From Clostridiaceae bacterium AF10-41 (lineage in GTDB: Bacteria > Bacillota > Clostridia > Clostridiales > Clostridiaceae), in contig JAQCTH010000067.1 in the NCBI GenBank assembly GCA_027686065.1, forward strand, positions 1 to 18,950: DNA of 18,950 nucleotides, read 5' to 3'. Position 1 is the first letter of the stretch. Every line of letters begins with the position of its first letter. The position numbers were made by a program, and so were the translations under genes. Of the stretch, positions 1 through 7,335 are shown piece by piece. The notes under the pieces are model-generated. The model did not search any database. It was not told the DNA's origin and saw nothing but the letters and a program-made list of their open reading frames with translations.

Positions 1-25
1 AACTGTGAACTGTGCGCTGTGAACT
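1..25. repeat. 7-bp tandem repeat (AACTGTG) at the window edge
   Basis: The window opens with AACTGTG, AACTGTG, CGCTGTG and a partial AACT, a short tandem array that may continue beyond the left edge. A single inverted relative, CAGTTCACA, lies at 2752-2760 between two other genes. Such short intergenic arrays carry no coding signal. Its function is unknown and its full length cannot be seen. Confidence 0.6.
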
Positions 26-26
26 A

Positions 27-49
27 TATAAATTGCTTCGCGATTTATA
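27..49. other. Short AT-rich inverted repeat after the PFL-family gene
   Basis: Ten-base arms (27-36 and 40-49) surround a three-base loop. Pairing is complete on a plus-strand transcript, with one G-U pair, but has a C-A mismatch on the minus-strand transcript of the upstream gene. No T-run follows in either direction, so it is at best a weak terminator for the gene ending at 51. Confidence 0.3.
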
Positions 50-50
50 A

Positions 51-1406
51 CTAATTCTTAAATGAATGAATTGGTGCTGGTATTCTTCCACCTCTTTGAA
101 TGAATAGTGAAGATGAATATTTGTTTACTTGCATTACTGGAGCAGTTCCTAGTAATCCTCCAAATTCAACTAAGTCTCCCACTTTGCATCCTGGAGCTGG
201 TATAACTCTTACTGCTGTAGTTTTATTATTAATCATCCCTATTGCTGATTCATCTGCAATCATAGCTGCTATTGTTTCTGCTGGTGTATCTCCAGGTACA
301 GCTATCATGTCTAACCCTACTGAACATATAGCAGTCATAGCCTCTAACTTTTCTAAATTTAATGATCCATTTAATACAGCATCAATCATACCTGCATCTT
401 CTGAAACTGGTATAAATGCTCCACTTAATCCACCTACATGGCTACATGCCATAACTCCACCTTTTTTAACAGCATCATTTAATAATGCAAGAGCCGCTGT
501 TGTACCATGAGTTCCAACTACTTCAAGACCCATTTCTTCTAATATATGTGCAACCGAATCTCCTACTGCTGGCGTTGGTGCTAATGATAAATCTACTATT
601 CCAAATGGAACTCCCAGTCTCTCAGAAGCTTCTTTTGCAACTAATTGTCCCATTCTAGTTATCTTAAATGCAGTTTTCTTTATAGTTTCTGCAACTACAT
701 CAAAGGACTCTCCCTTAACCTTTTCTAAAGCCCTTTGAACAACTCCTGGTCCACTTACCCCAACACTTATAACCTTATCTGCTTCTCCAACTCCGTGGAA
801 AGCTCCTGCCATAAAAGGATTATCCTCAACAGCATTACAGAACACTACAAGTTTTGCACAACCAAATCCCTTTGCATCCTTTGTGTACTCAGCAGTCTTT
901 TTAATTACTTCGCCCATTTCTCTAACTGCATCCATATTTATTCCACATCTTGTTGACCCAACATTTACAGATGAGCATACTTTATTAGTTTTAGCTAATG
1001 CTTCTGGTATAGAATCTATTAATATTTTATCTCCTTTTGTATATCCCTTTTGTACTAAAGCTGAAAATCCACCTATAAAATCTACGCCTAAAGTCTCTGC
1101 TGCTTTATCTAAAGTTTGTGCAAACTTAACATAATCTGTTTCGTCTGTAGCTCCAGCAATTATTGATATAGGCGTTACAGATACTCTTTTATTTACTATA
1201 GGAATTCCAAATTCATTCTCAATATCTCTTCCTACTTTAACTAAATCCTTAGCACTATTAACTATTTTATTATATATCTTTTCTCTTGCCTTATCTCCAT
1301 CTGGATCTATACAATCTAATAATGAAATTCCCATGGTTATAGTTCTTATATCGAGTTTTTCTTCTTCTATCATCTTTATGGTCTCTAATATATTATTACT
1401 ATTCAT
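51..1406 (-). CDS. PFL family protein (UPF0210/DUF711)
   Basis: The 451-residue product has the length and overall character of the UPF0210/DUF711 'PFL family', conserved soluble proteins related in fold to glycyl-radical enzymes but with no established reaction. Visible segments include the early [27 protein letters not shown] region, a glycine-rich [17 protein letters not shown] stretch near residues 216-232, the [13 protein letters not shown] segment near 273-285, and a C-terminal end in [13 protein letters not shown]. The start is an ATG with GGAGG well placed upstream. It follows the ACT-domain gene by 13 nt, a pairing that recurs in Firmicutes and suggests the small protein senses a ligand for this one. 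No signal peptide or membrane segment is seen. Identification is from family recognition; the biochemical role is unknown. Confidence 0.9.
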   Translation of the reverse strand: MNSNNILETIKMIEEEKLDIRTITMGISLLDCIDPDGDKAREKIYNKIVNSAKDLVKVGRDIENEFGIPIVNKRVSVTPISIIAGATDETDYVKFAQTLDKAAETLGVDFIGGFSALVQKGYTKGDKILIDSIPEALAKTNKVCSSVNVGSTRCGINMDAVREMGEVIKKTAEYTKDAKGFGCAKLVVFCNAVEDNPFMAGAFHGVGEADKVISVGVSGPGVVQRALEKVKGESFDVVAETIKKTAFKITRMGQLVAKEASERLGVPFGIVDLSLAPTPAVGDSVAHILEEMGLEVVGTHGTTAALALLNDAVKKGGVMACSHVGGLSGAFIPVSEDAGMIDAVLNGSLNLEKLEAMTAICSVGLDMIAVPGDTPAETIAAMIADESAIGMINNKTTAVRVIPAPGCKVGDLVEFGGLLGTAPVMQVNKYSSSLFIQRGGRIPAPIHSFKN

Positions 1407-1419
1407 TTTTTACCTCCAA

Positions 1420-1689
1420 TTATAAAGTGTGCATTGAATTAAATATTTCTTCTCTCTGAATTTTAACATCTACTCCAAGTTCTTCACCTTTTGCTATTAA
1501 TGCACTCTTAATATCCTCAAAGGCAGAATTAGATTCTTTTAAATCTAACATCATTATCATTGTAAAATATTTATCCATTATTGTTTGATTAACATCTAAT
1601 ATGTTTATGTTTAATCTTAATAACTCATTGCTAACCCCTGCAATTATTCCTACTTTATCTTTTCCTATTACTGTTAAAATAGCTTTCAT
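1420..1689 (-). CDS. ACT domain-containing protein (UPF0237)
   Basis: This is an 89-residue stand-alone ACT domain. It begins MKAILTVIGKDKVGIIAGVS, the usual first strand and ligand-binding loop, followed by NELLRLNINILDVNQTIMD and a C-terminal half rich in DLKESNSAFEDIKSAL. ACT domains commonly bind amino acids and regulate partner enzymes. I chose the ATG at 1689 because AGGAG lies about 9 nt upstream; an upstream TTG at 1698 would overlap that ribosome site. It is the first gene of a two-gene operon with the PFL-family gene, driven by the promoter at 1751-1779. The ligand is unknown. Confidence 0.88.
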   Translation of the reverse strand: MKAILTVIGKDKVGIIAGVSNELLRLNINILDVNQTIMDKYFTMIMMLDLKESNSAFEDIKSALIAKGEELGVDVKIQREEIFNSMHTL

Positions 1690-1750
1690 TGTCCCCAACT
1701 CCTAATTTTAAATTTATAACATTTTTATATATTCTAAAAAAGTTATTATA

Positions 1751-1779
1751 ATTTTATCCTTGCTACGTAAGTTTGTCAA
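1751..1779 (-). promoter_or_regulatory. Promoter of the ACT-PFL operon
   Basis: On the minus strand TTGACA (1774-1779) and TAAAAT (1751-1756) are separated by exactly 17 nt, a near-perfect vegetative sigma-A promoter. It lies about 60 nt upstream of the ACT-domain start codon. The rest of the 340-base gap (1690-2031) is AT-rich DNA with no gene that I can support. Confidence 0.8.
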
Positions 1780-1995
1780 TTTGAAATATATATCATTCGT
1801 GAATTTAAATTAATTAATTTTATTTAGACTATTATGTGAGTTTTAATAAGTATTATACAAATTTTATTACTTTTTTTAGGCTTTTGCACTATTTTTTCTA
1901 AATTGTATTTAATTAATTAACCTTTTCTATTATAATATAGTTATTGCACGGGTTAATTTAGTTATCCCTTTACAATTTATATATACCAAATAATT

Positions 1996-2027
1996 AGGCA
2001 GACTTCTATTATAGAGTCTGCCTAGTT
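1996..2027 (-). terminator. Terminator after the Crp/Fnr-family gene
   Basis: A 9-bp perfect stem (AGGCAGACT at 1996-2004 with AGTCTGCCT at 2015-2023) encloses a 10-nt loop only a few bases past the stop codon at 2032. The following tract is AATTATTT on the minus strand and AGTTATTTT on the plus strand. It is therefore T-rich rather than pure T, and could act in both directions. Confidence 0.7.
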
Positions 2028-2031
2028 ATTT

Positions 2032-2700
2032 TCACATAAAAAATTCATCTTCTAAGGATTCAAGATCAATAATTTTAATTTCTTTTAAGTTAAAATCTAT
2101 TAGTCCCATGTCCTTCATTTTAATTAATTCTCTTGAAAGAGATGGCCTTGGTATTCCAAGTTCTTCCGCAAAGTCCTTTTTAGAAGATATCTTAAAAGAA
2201 AATGTGTTATTTCTTTTATAGTTATCTAATAAGACCTTACATATTTTCCTTCTTATAGAATCTAATTCTATTAGGTTTATTTTTTTATTTAATATAACTA
2301 TTTTTTGTGATAACAATTCTAATATATTTTCTGTAAATTGAGTATTCTTTTGAATTATTCCTAAGACACTTTTTTTAGGGAAAGATAATACCTTACAATC
2401 CTCAATAGCCATTACTGTTGCTGGATATTCTCTTGCTTTAGAAAATAATAATGCCTCTGCAAATACATCACTAACATCAAAGGTTGCTAAAGTCAGTACT
2501 TTTCCATTTTCATATATAGTCTGAATAACAGCCTTACCTTCAACTATTACTGATAAACTATTGCATTTTTCTCCTTGATTTGCTATTACTTCACCTTTCT
2601 TGTATGACTTTAAGAGATAAACTTCAGATTTAAGTATTTCCTCGATTTCACTATTTGATATTCCCTTAAAAAAGCAAGTATTTTTTAAAACATCTATCAT
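2032..2700 (-). CDS. Crp/Fnr family transcriptional regulator
   Basis: The 222-residue protein has an N-terminal cyclic-nucleotide-binding-like beta-barrel (about residues 10-120; note KKGEVIANQGEKCNSLSVIVEGKA) and a C-terminal winged helix-turn-helix (KKDFAEELGIPRPSLSRELIKMKDMGLI, about 170-200). I chose the ATG at 2700: GGAAAGG lies about 10 nt upstream, whereas a longer frame from 2736 would run through a perfect 19-bp dyad that looks like an operator. There is no cysteine pattern of an oxygen-sensing Fnr iron-sulfur cluster, and I cannot identify the effector. It acts in the cytoplasm as a DNA-binding regulator. Its targets are unknown; self-regulation through the adjacent dyad is possible. 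Confidence 0.9.
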   Translation of the reverse strand: MIDVLKNTCFFKGISNSEIEEILKSEVYLLKSYKKGEVIANQGEKCNSLSVIVEGKAVIQTIYENGKVLTLATFDVSDVFAEALLFSKAREYPATVMAIEDCKVLSFPKKSVLGIIQKNTQFTENILELLSQKIVILNKKINLIELDSIRRKICKVLLDNYKRNNTFSFKISSKKDFAEELGIPRPSLSRELIKMKDMGLIDFNLKEIKIIDLESLEDEFFM

Positions 2701-2721
2701 AAATAAATTTCCTTTCCAAGC

Positions 2722-2740
2722 ATTTTTGCATTGCAAAAAT
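2722..2740. promoter_or_regulatory. Perfect 19-bp dyad upstream of the Crp/Fnr gene (candidate operator)
   Basis: The arms ATTTTTGCA (2722-2730) and TGCAAAAAT (2732-2740) are exact reverse complements around a single central base. The dyad lies 22-40 nt upstream of the chosen start codon. Crp/Fnr proteins bind two-fold symmetric sites, so an autoregulatory operator is a reasonable reading, but nothing in the sequence proves which protein binds here. Confidence 0.5.
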
Positions 2741-2772
2741 ACTTCATTTTACAGTTCACACTTTAAGATTAG

Positions 2773-3225
2773 CTAATTATTTAGTAAGAATCTCCACTTT
2801 AAATGAGATGCAATTACATATGTATCCATTGGTTCATTTAATATATCTCTTATTACTTCTTGCCTAGGGTTAAAGCCTTCATTATCTGCCCAAACAATTA
2901 AGTTATCATCTCTGCCACTTAATAAATCATTATGTATATCTAAATAGCAATCGAAGATATCACAACTATAATGTTCTTGCCAACCAACTATATGAAACTT
3001 TTTCACATTTGTAAAACATAATTCTAATACCTTTTTGGCACATTGGCTTTGAAAAATCATATGAAGTTTTCTATCCTCCGGCATTCCAAAACCCATGTTT
3101 CCTTCATTATCTACAGATGCACCACTTTTATAATTTAATTCCACTAAACAAGAATCATGAAAGCCACAATACTCTTTAATCAAATATTCTATATCTTCTC
3201 TATTGTTAATTTCATTCCATTCCAT
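2773..3225 (-). CDS. Hypothetical protein, 150 residues
   Basis: I do not recognise a named family. The product is acidic, soluble-looking and without membrane segments. Notable stretches are GFHDSCLVELNYKSG (about 21-35), MGFGMPEDRKLHMIFQSQC (about 44-62) and the tryptophan-containing IVGWQEHYSCDIFDCYLDIH region near 79-98. The start is supported by AAGGAG 9-10 nt upstream of ATG. It sits between the synthetase gene and the Crp/Fnr gene on the same strand, with a possible promoter at 3305-3333. Its reading frame is intact and has strong coding character, so it is a real gene of unknown role. Confidence 0.75.
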   Translation of the reverse strand: MEWNEINNREDIEYLIKEYCGFHDSCLVELNYKSGASVDNEGNMGFGMPEDRKLHMIFQSQCAKKVLELCFTNVKKFHIVGWQEHYSCDIFDCYLDIHNDLLSGRDDNLIVWADNEGFNPRQEVIRDILNEPMDTYVIASHLKWRFLLNN

Positions 3226-3304
3226 ATAGCAAACGCTCCTTAAATATGCCTATAATTATATTTTAATTTATTGACTATTCACCTTAAACTTATTTATTAT
3301 TTTT

Positions 3305-3333
3305 ATTATAACATATTTTGTAAATATGTATAA
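3305..3333 (-). promoter_or_regulatory. Possible promoter of the 150-residue protein gene
   Basis: A perfect TATAAT (complement of 3305-3310) is preceded 17 nt upstream by TTATAC (complement of 3328-3333). The -10 is strong and the -35 is poor. It is the best candidate in the gap between the terminator at 3364-3402 and the start codon at 3225. Confidence 0.4.
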
Positions 3334-3363
3334 CTTTTAATAATGTAGATACTTTAAGATATA

Positions 3364-3402
3364 AAAATAGCCTTAGACAAGTCCACTTAATGGTCTAAGG
3401 CT
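3364..3402 (-). terminator. Terminator of the methionyl-tRNA synthetase gene
   Basis: AGCCTTAGAC and GTCTAAGGCT (complement of 3393-3402 and 3369-3378) form a perfect 10-bp stem around a 14-nt loop, followed by ATTTTTAT on the minus strand. It begins about ten bases after the synthetase stop codon. This is a standard intrinsic terminator. Confidence 0.85.
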
Positions 3403-3412
3403 TAAAGATTAC

Positions 3413-5071
3413 TTATAAGGAAACTCGACTCACATACCTTCGCTGAGTAAGTTCCACCAACCTATTTTTCTCTTCTTCTATTATCTTCTTATTAAGTCTT
3501 TCAAATAATATTGTAACTTCCTCAATTGATACTCCATACTTCGGCACAATTCTTTCCCACCTATCCTCATTAATAGCTAACCATACTTTTATTTTACCTG
3601 AAGATTCTGGCAAAAATGGTGATAATAAATTTGCTAAATTTGCTATTGAATAAATACAATTATATATTGTGTTACCACAAACTTCCAAATCATCTTTTAC
3701 AGTAATCCATGGTGCGTTTTCATCAAAATATTTATTGATACTTCTTATAAATTCAAAAACTTTCTCAAGTGCAATTTTAAAATTTCCTTGTTCTATAAGG
3801 TTTCCTATAATATTATATAAAATATCTATTTTTTCTTTTATATTGATATCCACTTCTCCATTAGGAATTTTATTATTAAAATATTTTTTAGCAAAAACTA
3901 AAGTTCTATTAACTAAATTACCATATGCCCCTAATAATTCACCATTATTACTATTCACAAATTCTCTCCAAGAAAAGTCAGTATCTCTTTTTTCTGGTGC
4001 ATTAATTAAGAAAAAGTATCTTAATGTATCTGAGTTATAACGCTCTATTATATCTGGTACCCATACTGCCCAGTTACTACTTGTTGATATTTTTTTACCC
4101 TCTAATGTTAAATATTCACTAGATATTATCCTATCTGGTAACTTATTATATCCTATACCCTTTATTAATGCTGGTAAAATTATGGAGTGAAATGGTATAT
4201 TATCTTTACCATGTACATAATATGAAGTAGCATTTTCTTCCCAAAACTCTTTATATGATTTTTTATTTTCTAATGCCCATTTTTTACTCATTGTAAGATA
4301 TCCAAGTACTGCATCTATCCACACATAAACCTTTTTATCTCTAAATTGTTGTATGGGTATATCTACTCCTAATGATAAGTCTCTTGATATAGCCCTATCA
4401 CATAACCCTTCATTTAGGTATCTTTTTGTATTATTTACTGCATTAACTCTCCAATTACTTTGAGTTTTATCTAGGTTTTCTTTAATAGTGTTTTGAAATT
4501 TAGATAAAGCGAAATATAACTGTTTTGTATTCTTTACTATTGGTGTATTATTACATAACTTGCATTTTCTTTCTGAAAGTTCTAATGGTTCTAGTAAAGT
4601 ACCACAATTATCACATTGGTCTCCTCTTGCAATTGAATTACATTTTGGACACACTCCTTCAACATATCTATCTGGTAAAAACTGCTTACAATGTTGACAG
4701 TATATTTGCTCTACTTCCTTTTCATAAATTAATCCTTTATTGTATAGTAAAACTATAGCTTCTTGTACATCCTTCTTATGAAATTCATCATCTGTTCTAC
4801 CATAATAATCATATGAAAAATTTAACCTTTCAAAACACTTTTTGAATTCTGCATGATATTTATCTGCTATATCCTTTGGCGATACACCTTCTTTCTTTGC
4901 TCTTATTGATATAGGAGTTCCATGACAATCACTCCCTGAAACATATAATACATTGCATCCCTTCATCCTATAATATCTTGCTAATACATCTCCTGGTAAT
5001 AATGCAGCTATATGGCCAATATGTATTGACCCATTAGCATATGGCCAAGCCCCTCCAATAAAAATATTCAT
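3413..5071 (-). CDS. metG: Methionyl-tRNA synthetase, 552 residues, two-zinc-knuckle type
   Basis: This class I synthetase charges tRNA-Met with methionine using ATP. HIGH is at residues 17-20. Four CxxC pairs (Cys125/128, 141/144, 153/156, 170/173) form the two zinc knuckles of the E. coli-like insertion. The KMSKS-loop equivalent reads KISTS at 327-331. The helical anticodon-binding domain fills the C-terminal third. The product ends soon after it, so the C-terminal tRNA-binding (EMAP/Trbp111-like) domain of the long Firmicute enzymes is absent. The start is an ATG with AAGGAGG upstream. The gene is governed by a T-box leader and its own terminator. A compact form with a diverged signature loop resembles the second MetRS found in some Firmicutes, known in some species to give resistance to MetRS inhibitors. 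Whether another metG exists elsewhere cannot be seen. Confidence 0.92.
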   Translation of the reverse strand: MNIFIGGAWPYANGSIHIGHIAALLPGDVLARYYRMKGCNVLYVSGSDCHGTPISIRAKKEGVSPKDIADKYHAEFKKCFERLNFSYDYYGRTDDEFHKKDVQEAIVLLYNKGLIYEKEVEQIYCQHCKQFLPDRYVEGVCPKCNSIARGDQCDNCGTLLEPLELSERKCKLCNNTPIVKNTKQLYFALSKFQNTIKENLDKTQSNWRVNAVNNTKRYLNEGLCDRAISRDLSLGVDIPIQQFRDKKVYVWIDAVLGYLTMSKKWALENKKSYKEFWEENATSYYVHGKDNIPFHSIILPALIKGIGYNKLPDRIISSEYLTLEGKKISTSSNWAVWVPDIIERYNSDTLRYFFLINAPEKRDTDFSWREFVNSNNGELLGAYGNLVNRTLVFAKKYFNNKIPNGEVDINIKEKIDILYNIIGNLIEQGNFKIALEKVFEFIRSINKYFDENAPWITVKDDLEVCGNTIYNCIYSIANLANLLSPFLPESSGKIKVWLAINEDRWERIVPKYGVSIEEVTILFERLNKKIIEEEKNRLVELTQRRYVSRVSL

Positions 5072-5108
5072 TTTCTAAATCCTCCTTATTAATAATAAAA
5101 CTTAAATA

Positions 5109-5153
5109 TAAAAAAGCTCCCGTTCTAAGAAATTAATCTTAGGAACGAGAGCT
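5109..5153 (-). terminator. Leader terminator of the metG T-box
   Basis: AGCTC-T-CGTTC and TAAGA pair with TCTTA, GAACG and GAGCT (arms about 5137-5153 and 5115-5130), apart from a wobble pair and one bulged C, and a T-run follows on the minus strand. The 5' arm lies just after the T-box core at 5160-5169, so part of it can instead form the antiterminator when uncharged tRNA is bound. Confidence 0.85.
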
Positions 5154-5399
5154 AAACTTCGTGTTACCATCCTATTTCATGCATACCTTACAATATGCAC
5201 CTCATCAAGTACGTCATATATAATATGATTATACTCTATCACTATAACGGGTGAATCCGTTGCAGCCTTAATTTTTATAACAAAAATCTCGGTACACCGC
5301 TCCAAGGCCATTTTCACTTTAATATCCTTTGCTTCCTCTCACCAATGGAAACTCTCTGTATAAGTATTCTTAAAGTTACTTTCCTCTTCATTGCATTTG
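5109..5399 (-). promoter_or_regulatory. T-box leader, methionine specifier
   Basis: The leader runs from the inferred transcript start near 5398 to the terminator. It contains an AGAGAG-type stem I element (about 5350), a stem I specifier region in which AUG (complement of 5309-5311) is the natural codon within GAAAATGGCC, and the T-box core TGGTAACACG (complement of 5160-5169). The UGGU part would pair with an ACCA tRNA 3' end, as expected for a tRNA with adenine at the discriminator base. T-boxes raise read-through when the matching tRNA is uncharged, so the synthetase should be induced by methionine or charging shortage. The downstream core (AACACG) departs from the textbook ACCGCG. Confidence 0.88.
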
Positions 5400-5404
5400 T
5401 AATT

Positions 5405-5432
5405 ATTATACTCTTCTTAATTACATTGTCAA
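5405..5432 (-). promoter_or_regulatory. Promoter of the metG T-box transcript
   Basis: Consensus TTGACA (complement of 5427-5432) and consensus TATAAT (complement of 5405-5410) are spaced by 16 nt. The recombinase gene ends only 25 bp upstream, so the mobile island stops just short of this promoter and leaves it working. Confidence 0.85.
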
Positions 5433-5460
5433 TATACAAATTTAGTAAAATTCTACGTCA
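5433..5460. other. Probable island/chromosome junction (attachment-site region)
   Basis: Large serine recombinase genes usually lie at one end of their element, next to the attachment site. Here the recombinase stop codon (5458-5460) and the metG -35 box (5427-5432) leave a 25-bp gap, so the crossover is expected in or very near it, possibly overlapping the 3' end of the recombinase gene. The exact core cannot be fixed, because the other end of the element is outside the window. This is inference from gene layout, not a seen repeat. Confidence 0.45.
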
Positions 5461-6996
5461 TTTGTGGTACGATTCACCATAACTACGTTGAACCAAAATA
5501 GTTGATAATTTAAAGACTACATCTACGTAGTCTTCGAAAACTAGCACCTTCTCTACATATAGAAAAATAAACTTCTTTATAAGTTCCTTATCCCTTTGCT
5601 CTAATATCTTTTTATGCTCCTTAAATATCTTTTTTAAATAAGAAGCTGTAATTGGCTCTGTATCTGGATAACTCAATTTAGTCTCTTCCATCTGTATAGC
5701 TAAATTTTCTTTTTCTTCTTCTAATTTAGATAGCCTGTCCATTAAGCTAGCATGTCTATTGCCTTCTGCAACTGCTAGTAAAATATTTTCTATATCTTTT
5801 TCTATTTTAACTAAATTATTCTTAGTAAATTTTAATTCATCTTGCATTTGCTTAGATTTACTATTTGAAAATTTACTTAATTCTTTTACCAAATAATTTA
5901 TTGCTTGTTCTGAAAAAATAACTTTCTCCATCTCTGTTAAAATATATTCTTCTAAGATATCTCTTCTTATGCTTTTAGTATGTTCCTTACCTCCCCCTGC
6001 TTTTGCAGTACAACGATACATTATATATCTTAATTTTTCTCCATTATTATTATAGTAAGATATATTCCCATTCATTTTAGCACCGCACTCACCACATTGG
6101 ACTAGTCCAGAAAGTAAATAAACTTCTTTTGCATTAAAAGTATTATGAATTCTTTTATTTCTTACCATAATTCTTTTAACTTCTTCAAAATCTTTTTTAT
6201 CTATAATAGCTGGCATTCCACCCTCTATTTTAATTATTTGATCTTCATTTTTAGACCTATGAGAGTTTCTCTTTCCATCTACATTTTTAGCCTCTGCTTT
6301 ATTGTAAGTATAGGTTCCAATGTATTTTTCATTTTTTAATATATCCCTAACCGTAGATACAGTAAACTTATTTCCCTTCCCTGTCTTTAATCCTTTTTTG
6401 TTTAATTCACTTACAATATCATTATATCCTCTTCCATTGATATAACTTTCAAAGATAAATCTTATTATTGGAGCAGTTTCTTCATTTATTAAATATAATT
6501 GTGTTTTAGGATCTACTGAATATCCAAGGGGAGGTAACCCTCCATTATGTCTACATGTTCTTGCATTTTCTAGAGAACCTTTCATCACTTCTCTAGCCAA
6601 ATTCTTTGATTCATACTCCGCCATCCCCATAAGCAGGCTTTCCATCACTGTACTTTCTGGACTATCATCAAGTCTTTCCAGTACGCTCAGTAATTTAACA
6701 TTATTCCTTTGTAGTTTATGTTTATATTTTACAGCATCATACTTATTACGGGAAAATCTATTTAACTTGTGAACGATAACTGCATCAAAAATTTTCTTTT
6801 TACTATCCATAATCATTTGCATGAACTGCGGCCTATCATCTTTTGTTCCACTCATTGCTCTATCTATATACGTTTTTACAATTAACATATTGTTTTGTTT
6901 TGCATATTCTTCTATTGCTCTTAATTGAGCATCTATGCTCTCCTCTCTTTGATTATTGCTACTGTATCTTGCATATGCTACAACTCTCATTTTCAT
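5458..6996 (-). CDS. Large serine recombinase (site-specific integrase)
   Basis: The 512-residue product has an N-terminal resolvase catalytic domain (about 3-150) with the nucleophile Ser12 in YARYSS and the conserved LNRFSRN segment at 78-84. A recombinase domain follows (about 150-280, beginning GGLPPLGYSVD), then a zinc-ribbon-like domain (Cys301, Cys304, Cys329; the expected fourth ligand is not a cysteine and may be His339) and a long coiled coil (about 380-440). Such enzymes integrate and excise mobile elements by a double-strand-break mechanism with a phosphoserine link. The start is ATG with AAAGGAG about 8 nt upstream. It follows a 64-residue gene by 18 nt. The full length and intact active site suggest a working enzyme. 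Its end, facing the metG promoter, marks the left boundary of the island. Confidence 0.93.
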   Translation of the reverse strand: MKMRVVAYARYSSNNQREESIDAQLRAIEEYAKQNNMLIVKTYIDRAMSGTKDDRPQFMQMIMDSKKKIFDAVIVHKLNRFSRNKYDAVKYKHKLQRNNVKLLSVLERLDDSPESTVMESLLMGMAEYESKNLAREVMKGSLENARTCRHNGGLPPLGYSVDPKTQLYLINEETAPIIRFIFESYINGRGYNDIVSELNKKGLKTGKGNKFTVSTVRDILKNEKYIGTYTYNKAEAKNVDGKRNSHRSKNEDQIIKIEGGMPAIIDKKDFEEVKRIMVRNKRIHNTFNAKEVYLLSGLVQCGECGAKMNGNISYYNNNGEKLRYIMYRCTAKAGGGKEHTKSIRRDILEEYILTEMEKVIFSEQAINYLVKELSKFSNSKSKQMQDELKFTKNNLVKIEKDIENILLAVAEGNRHASLMDRLSKLEEEKENLAIQMEETKLSYPDTEPITASYLKKIFKEHKKILEQRDKELIKKFIFLYVEKVLVFEDYVDVVFKLSTILVQRSYGESYHK

Positions 6997-7014
6997 AATA
7001 TCTACTCCTTTCTT

Positions 7015-7209
7015 CTATTGCAATTTTCCTTCCTTTTGCAGTATGTTGTAAAACAACTCTAAAATTGGATCAAATAATTGTTCCATGTAATCTTCATCTA
7101 TATCAACTACATCTAATACTTCACTGCTATTAGATACATAACATCCATTCTCTAAATTATTCCTTGTCACCCTTGTCTTAACTCTATTAAAAGTAAATGT
7201 GTTGCACAT
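7015..7209 (-). CDS. Small protein directly upstream of the recombinase
   Basis: This is an unrecognised product of about 64 residues, basic at the N-terminus (NTFTFNRVKTRVTRNN) and acidic in the second half (DVVDIDEDYMEQLFDPILELFYNIL). GGAGG lies 11 nt before the ATG at 7209. An ATG at 7218 is in frame but only 2 nt after GGAGG, and a TTG at 7227 overlaps it. The gene is 18 nt from the recombinase and probably shares its transcript. A recombination directionality factor or another small regulator would fit the position, but there is no motif evidence for that. Confidence 0.6.
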   Translation of the reverse strand: MCNTFTFNRVKTRVTRNNLENGCYVSNSSEVLDVVDIDEDYMEQLFDPILELFYNILQKEGKLQ

Positions 7210-7243
7210 ATCATACATCACCTCCAAAACTTAATTTTTAGAC

Positions 7244-7271
7244 AATATACGTATATAAAATCTAAAATCAA
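7244..7271 (-). promoter_or_regulatory. Possible promoter of the recombinase operon
   Basis: TTGATT (complement of 7266-7271) and TATATT (complement of 7244-7249) are 16 nt apart. The perfect 12-bp dyad ATATACGTATAT overlaps the -10 side and could be a repressor site. The match is moderate. Confidence 0.35.
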
Positions 7272-7301
7272 ATTTTGACATGATATTTTTTTATATTTTT
7301 T

Positions 7302-7330
7302 TAGCCACTAGCTTTGAATGCTAATGGCTA
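7302..7330. other. 11-bp hairpin after the RNase H-like gene
   Basis: TAGCCACTAGC (7302-7312) pairs with GCTAATGGCTA (7320-7330) through one G-U wobble, around a 7-nt loop, 6 nt past the stop codon. On the minus strand the following tract is A-rich, not T-rich, so it is not a classical terminator for the gene above it. It may slow or end transcription, or protect the mRNA 3' end. Confidence 0.45.
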
Positions 7331-7335
7331 TGATT

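Noticed and set aside
1..25. The AACTGTG repeats as the edge of a CRISPR array
   Set aside because: The units are 7 bp in direct tandem with no spacers, far from the repeat-spacer form of CRISPR.
100..510. Long open frame on the plus strand opposite the PFL-family gene
   Set aside because: It lies wholly within the strongly supported minus-strand gene, has no ribosome site and no family resemblance. Similar plus-strand frames opposite metG, drmA, drmB and the recombinases were dropped for the same reason.
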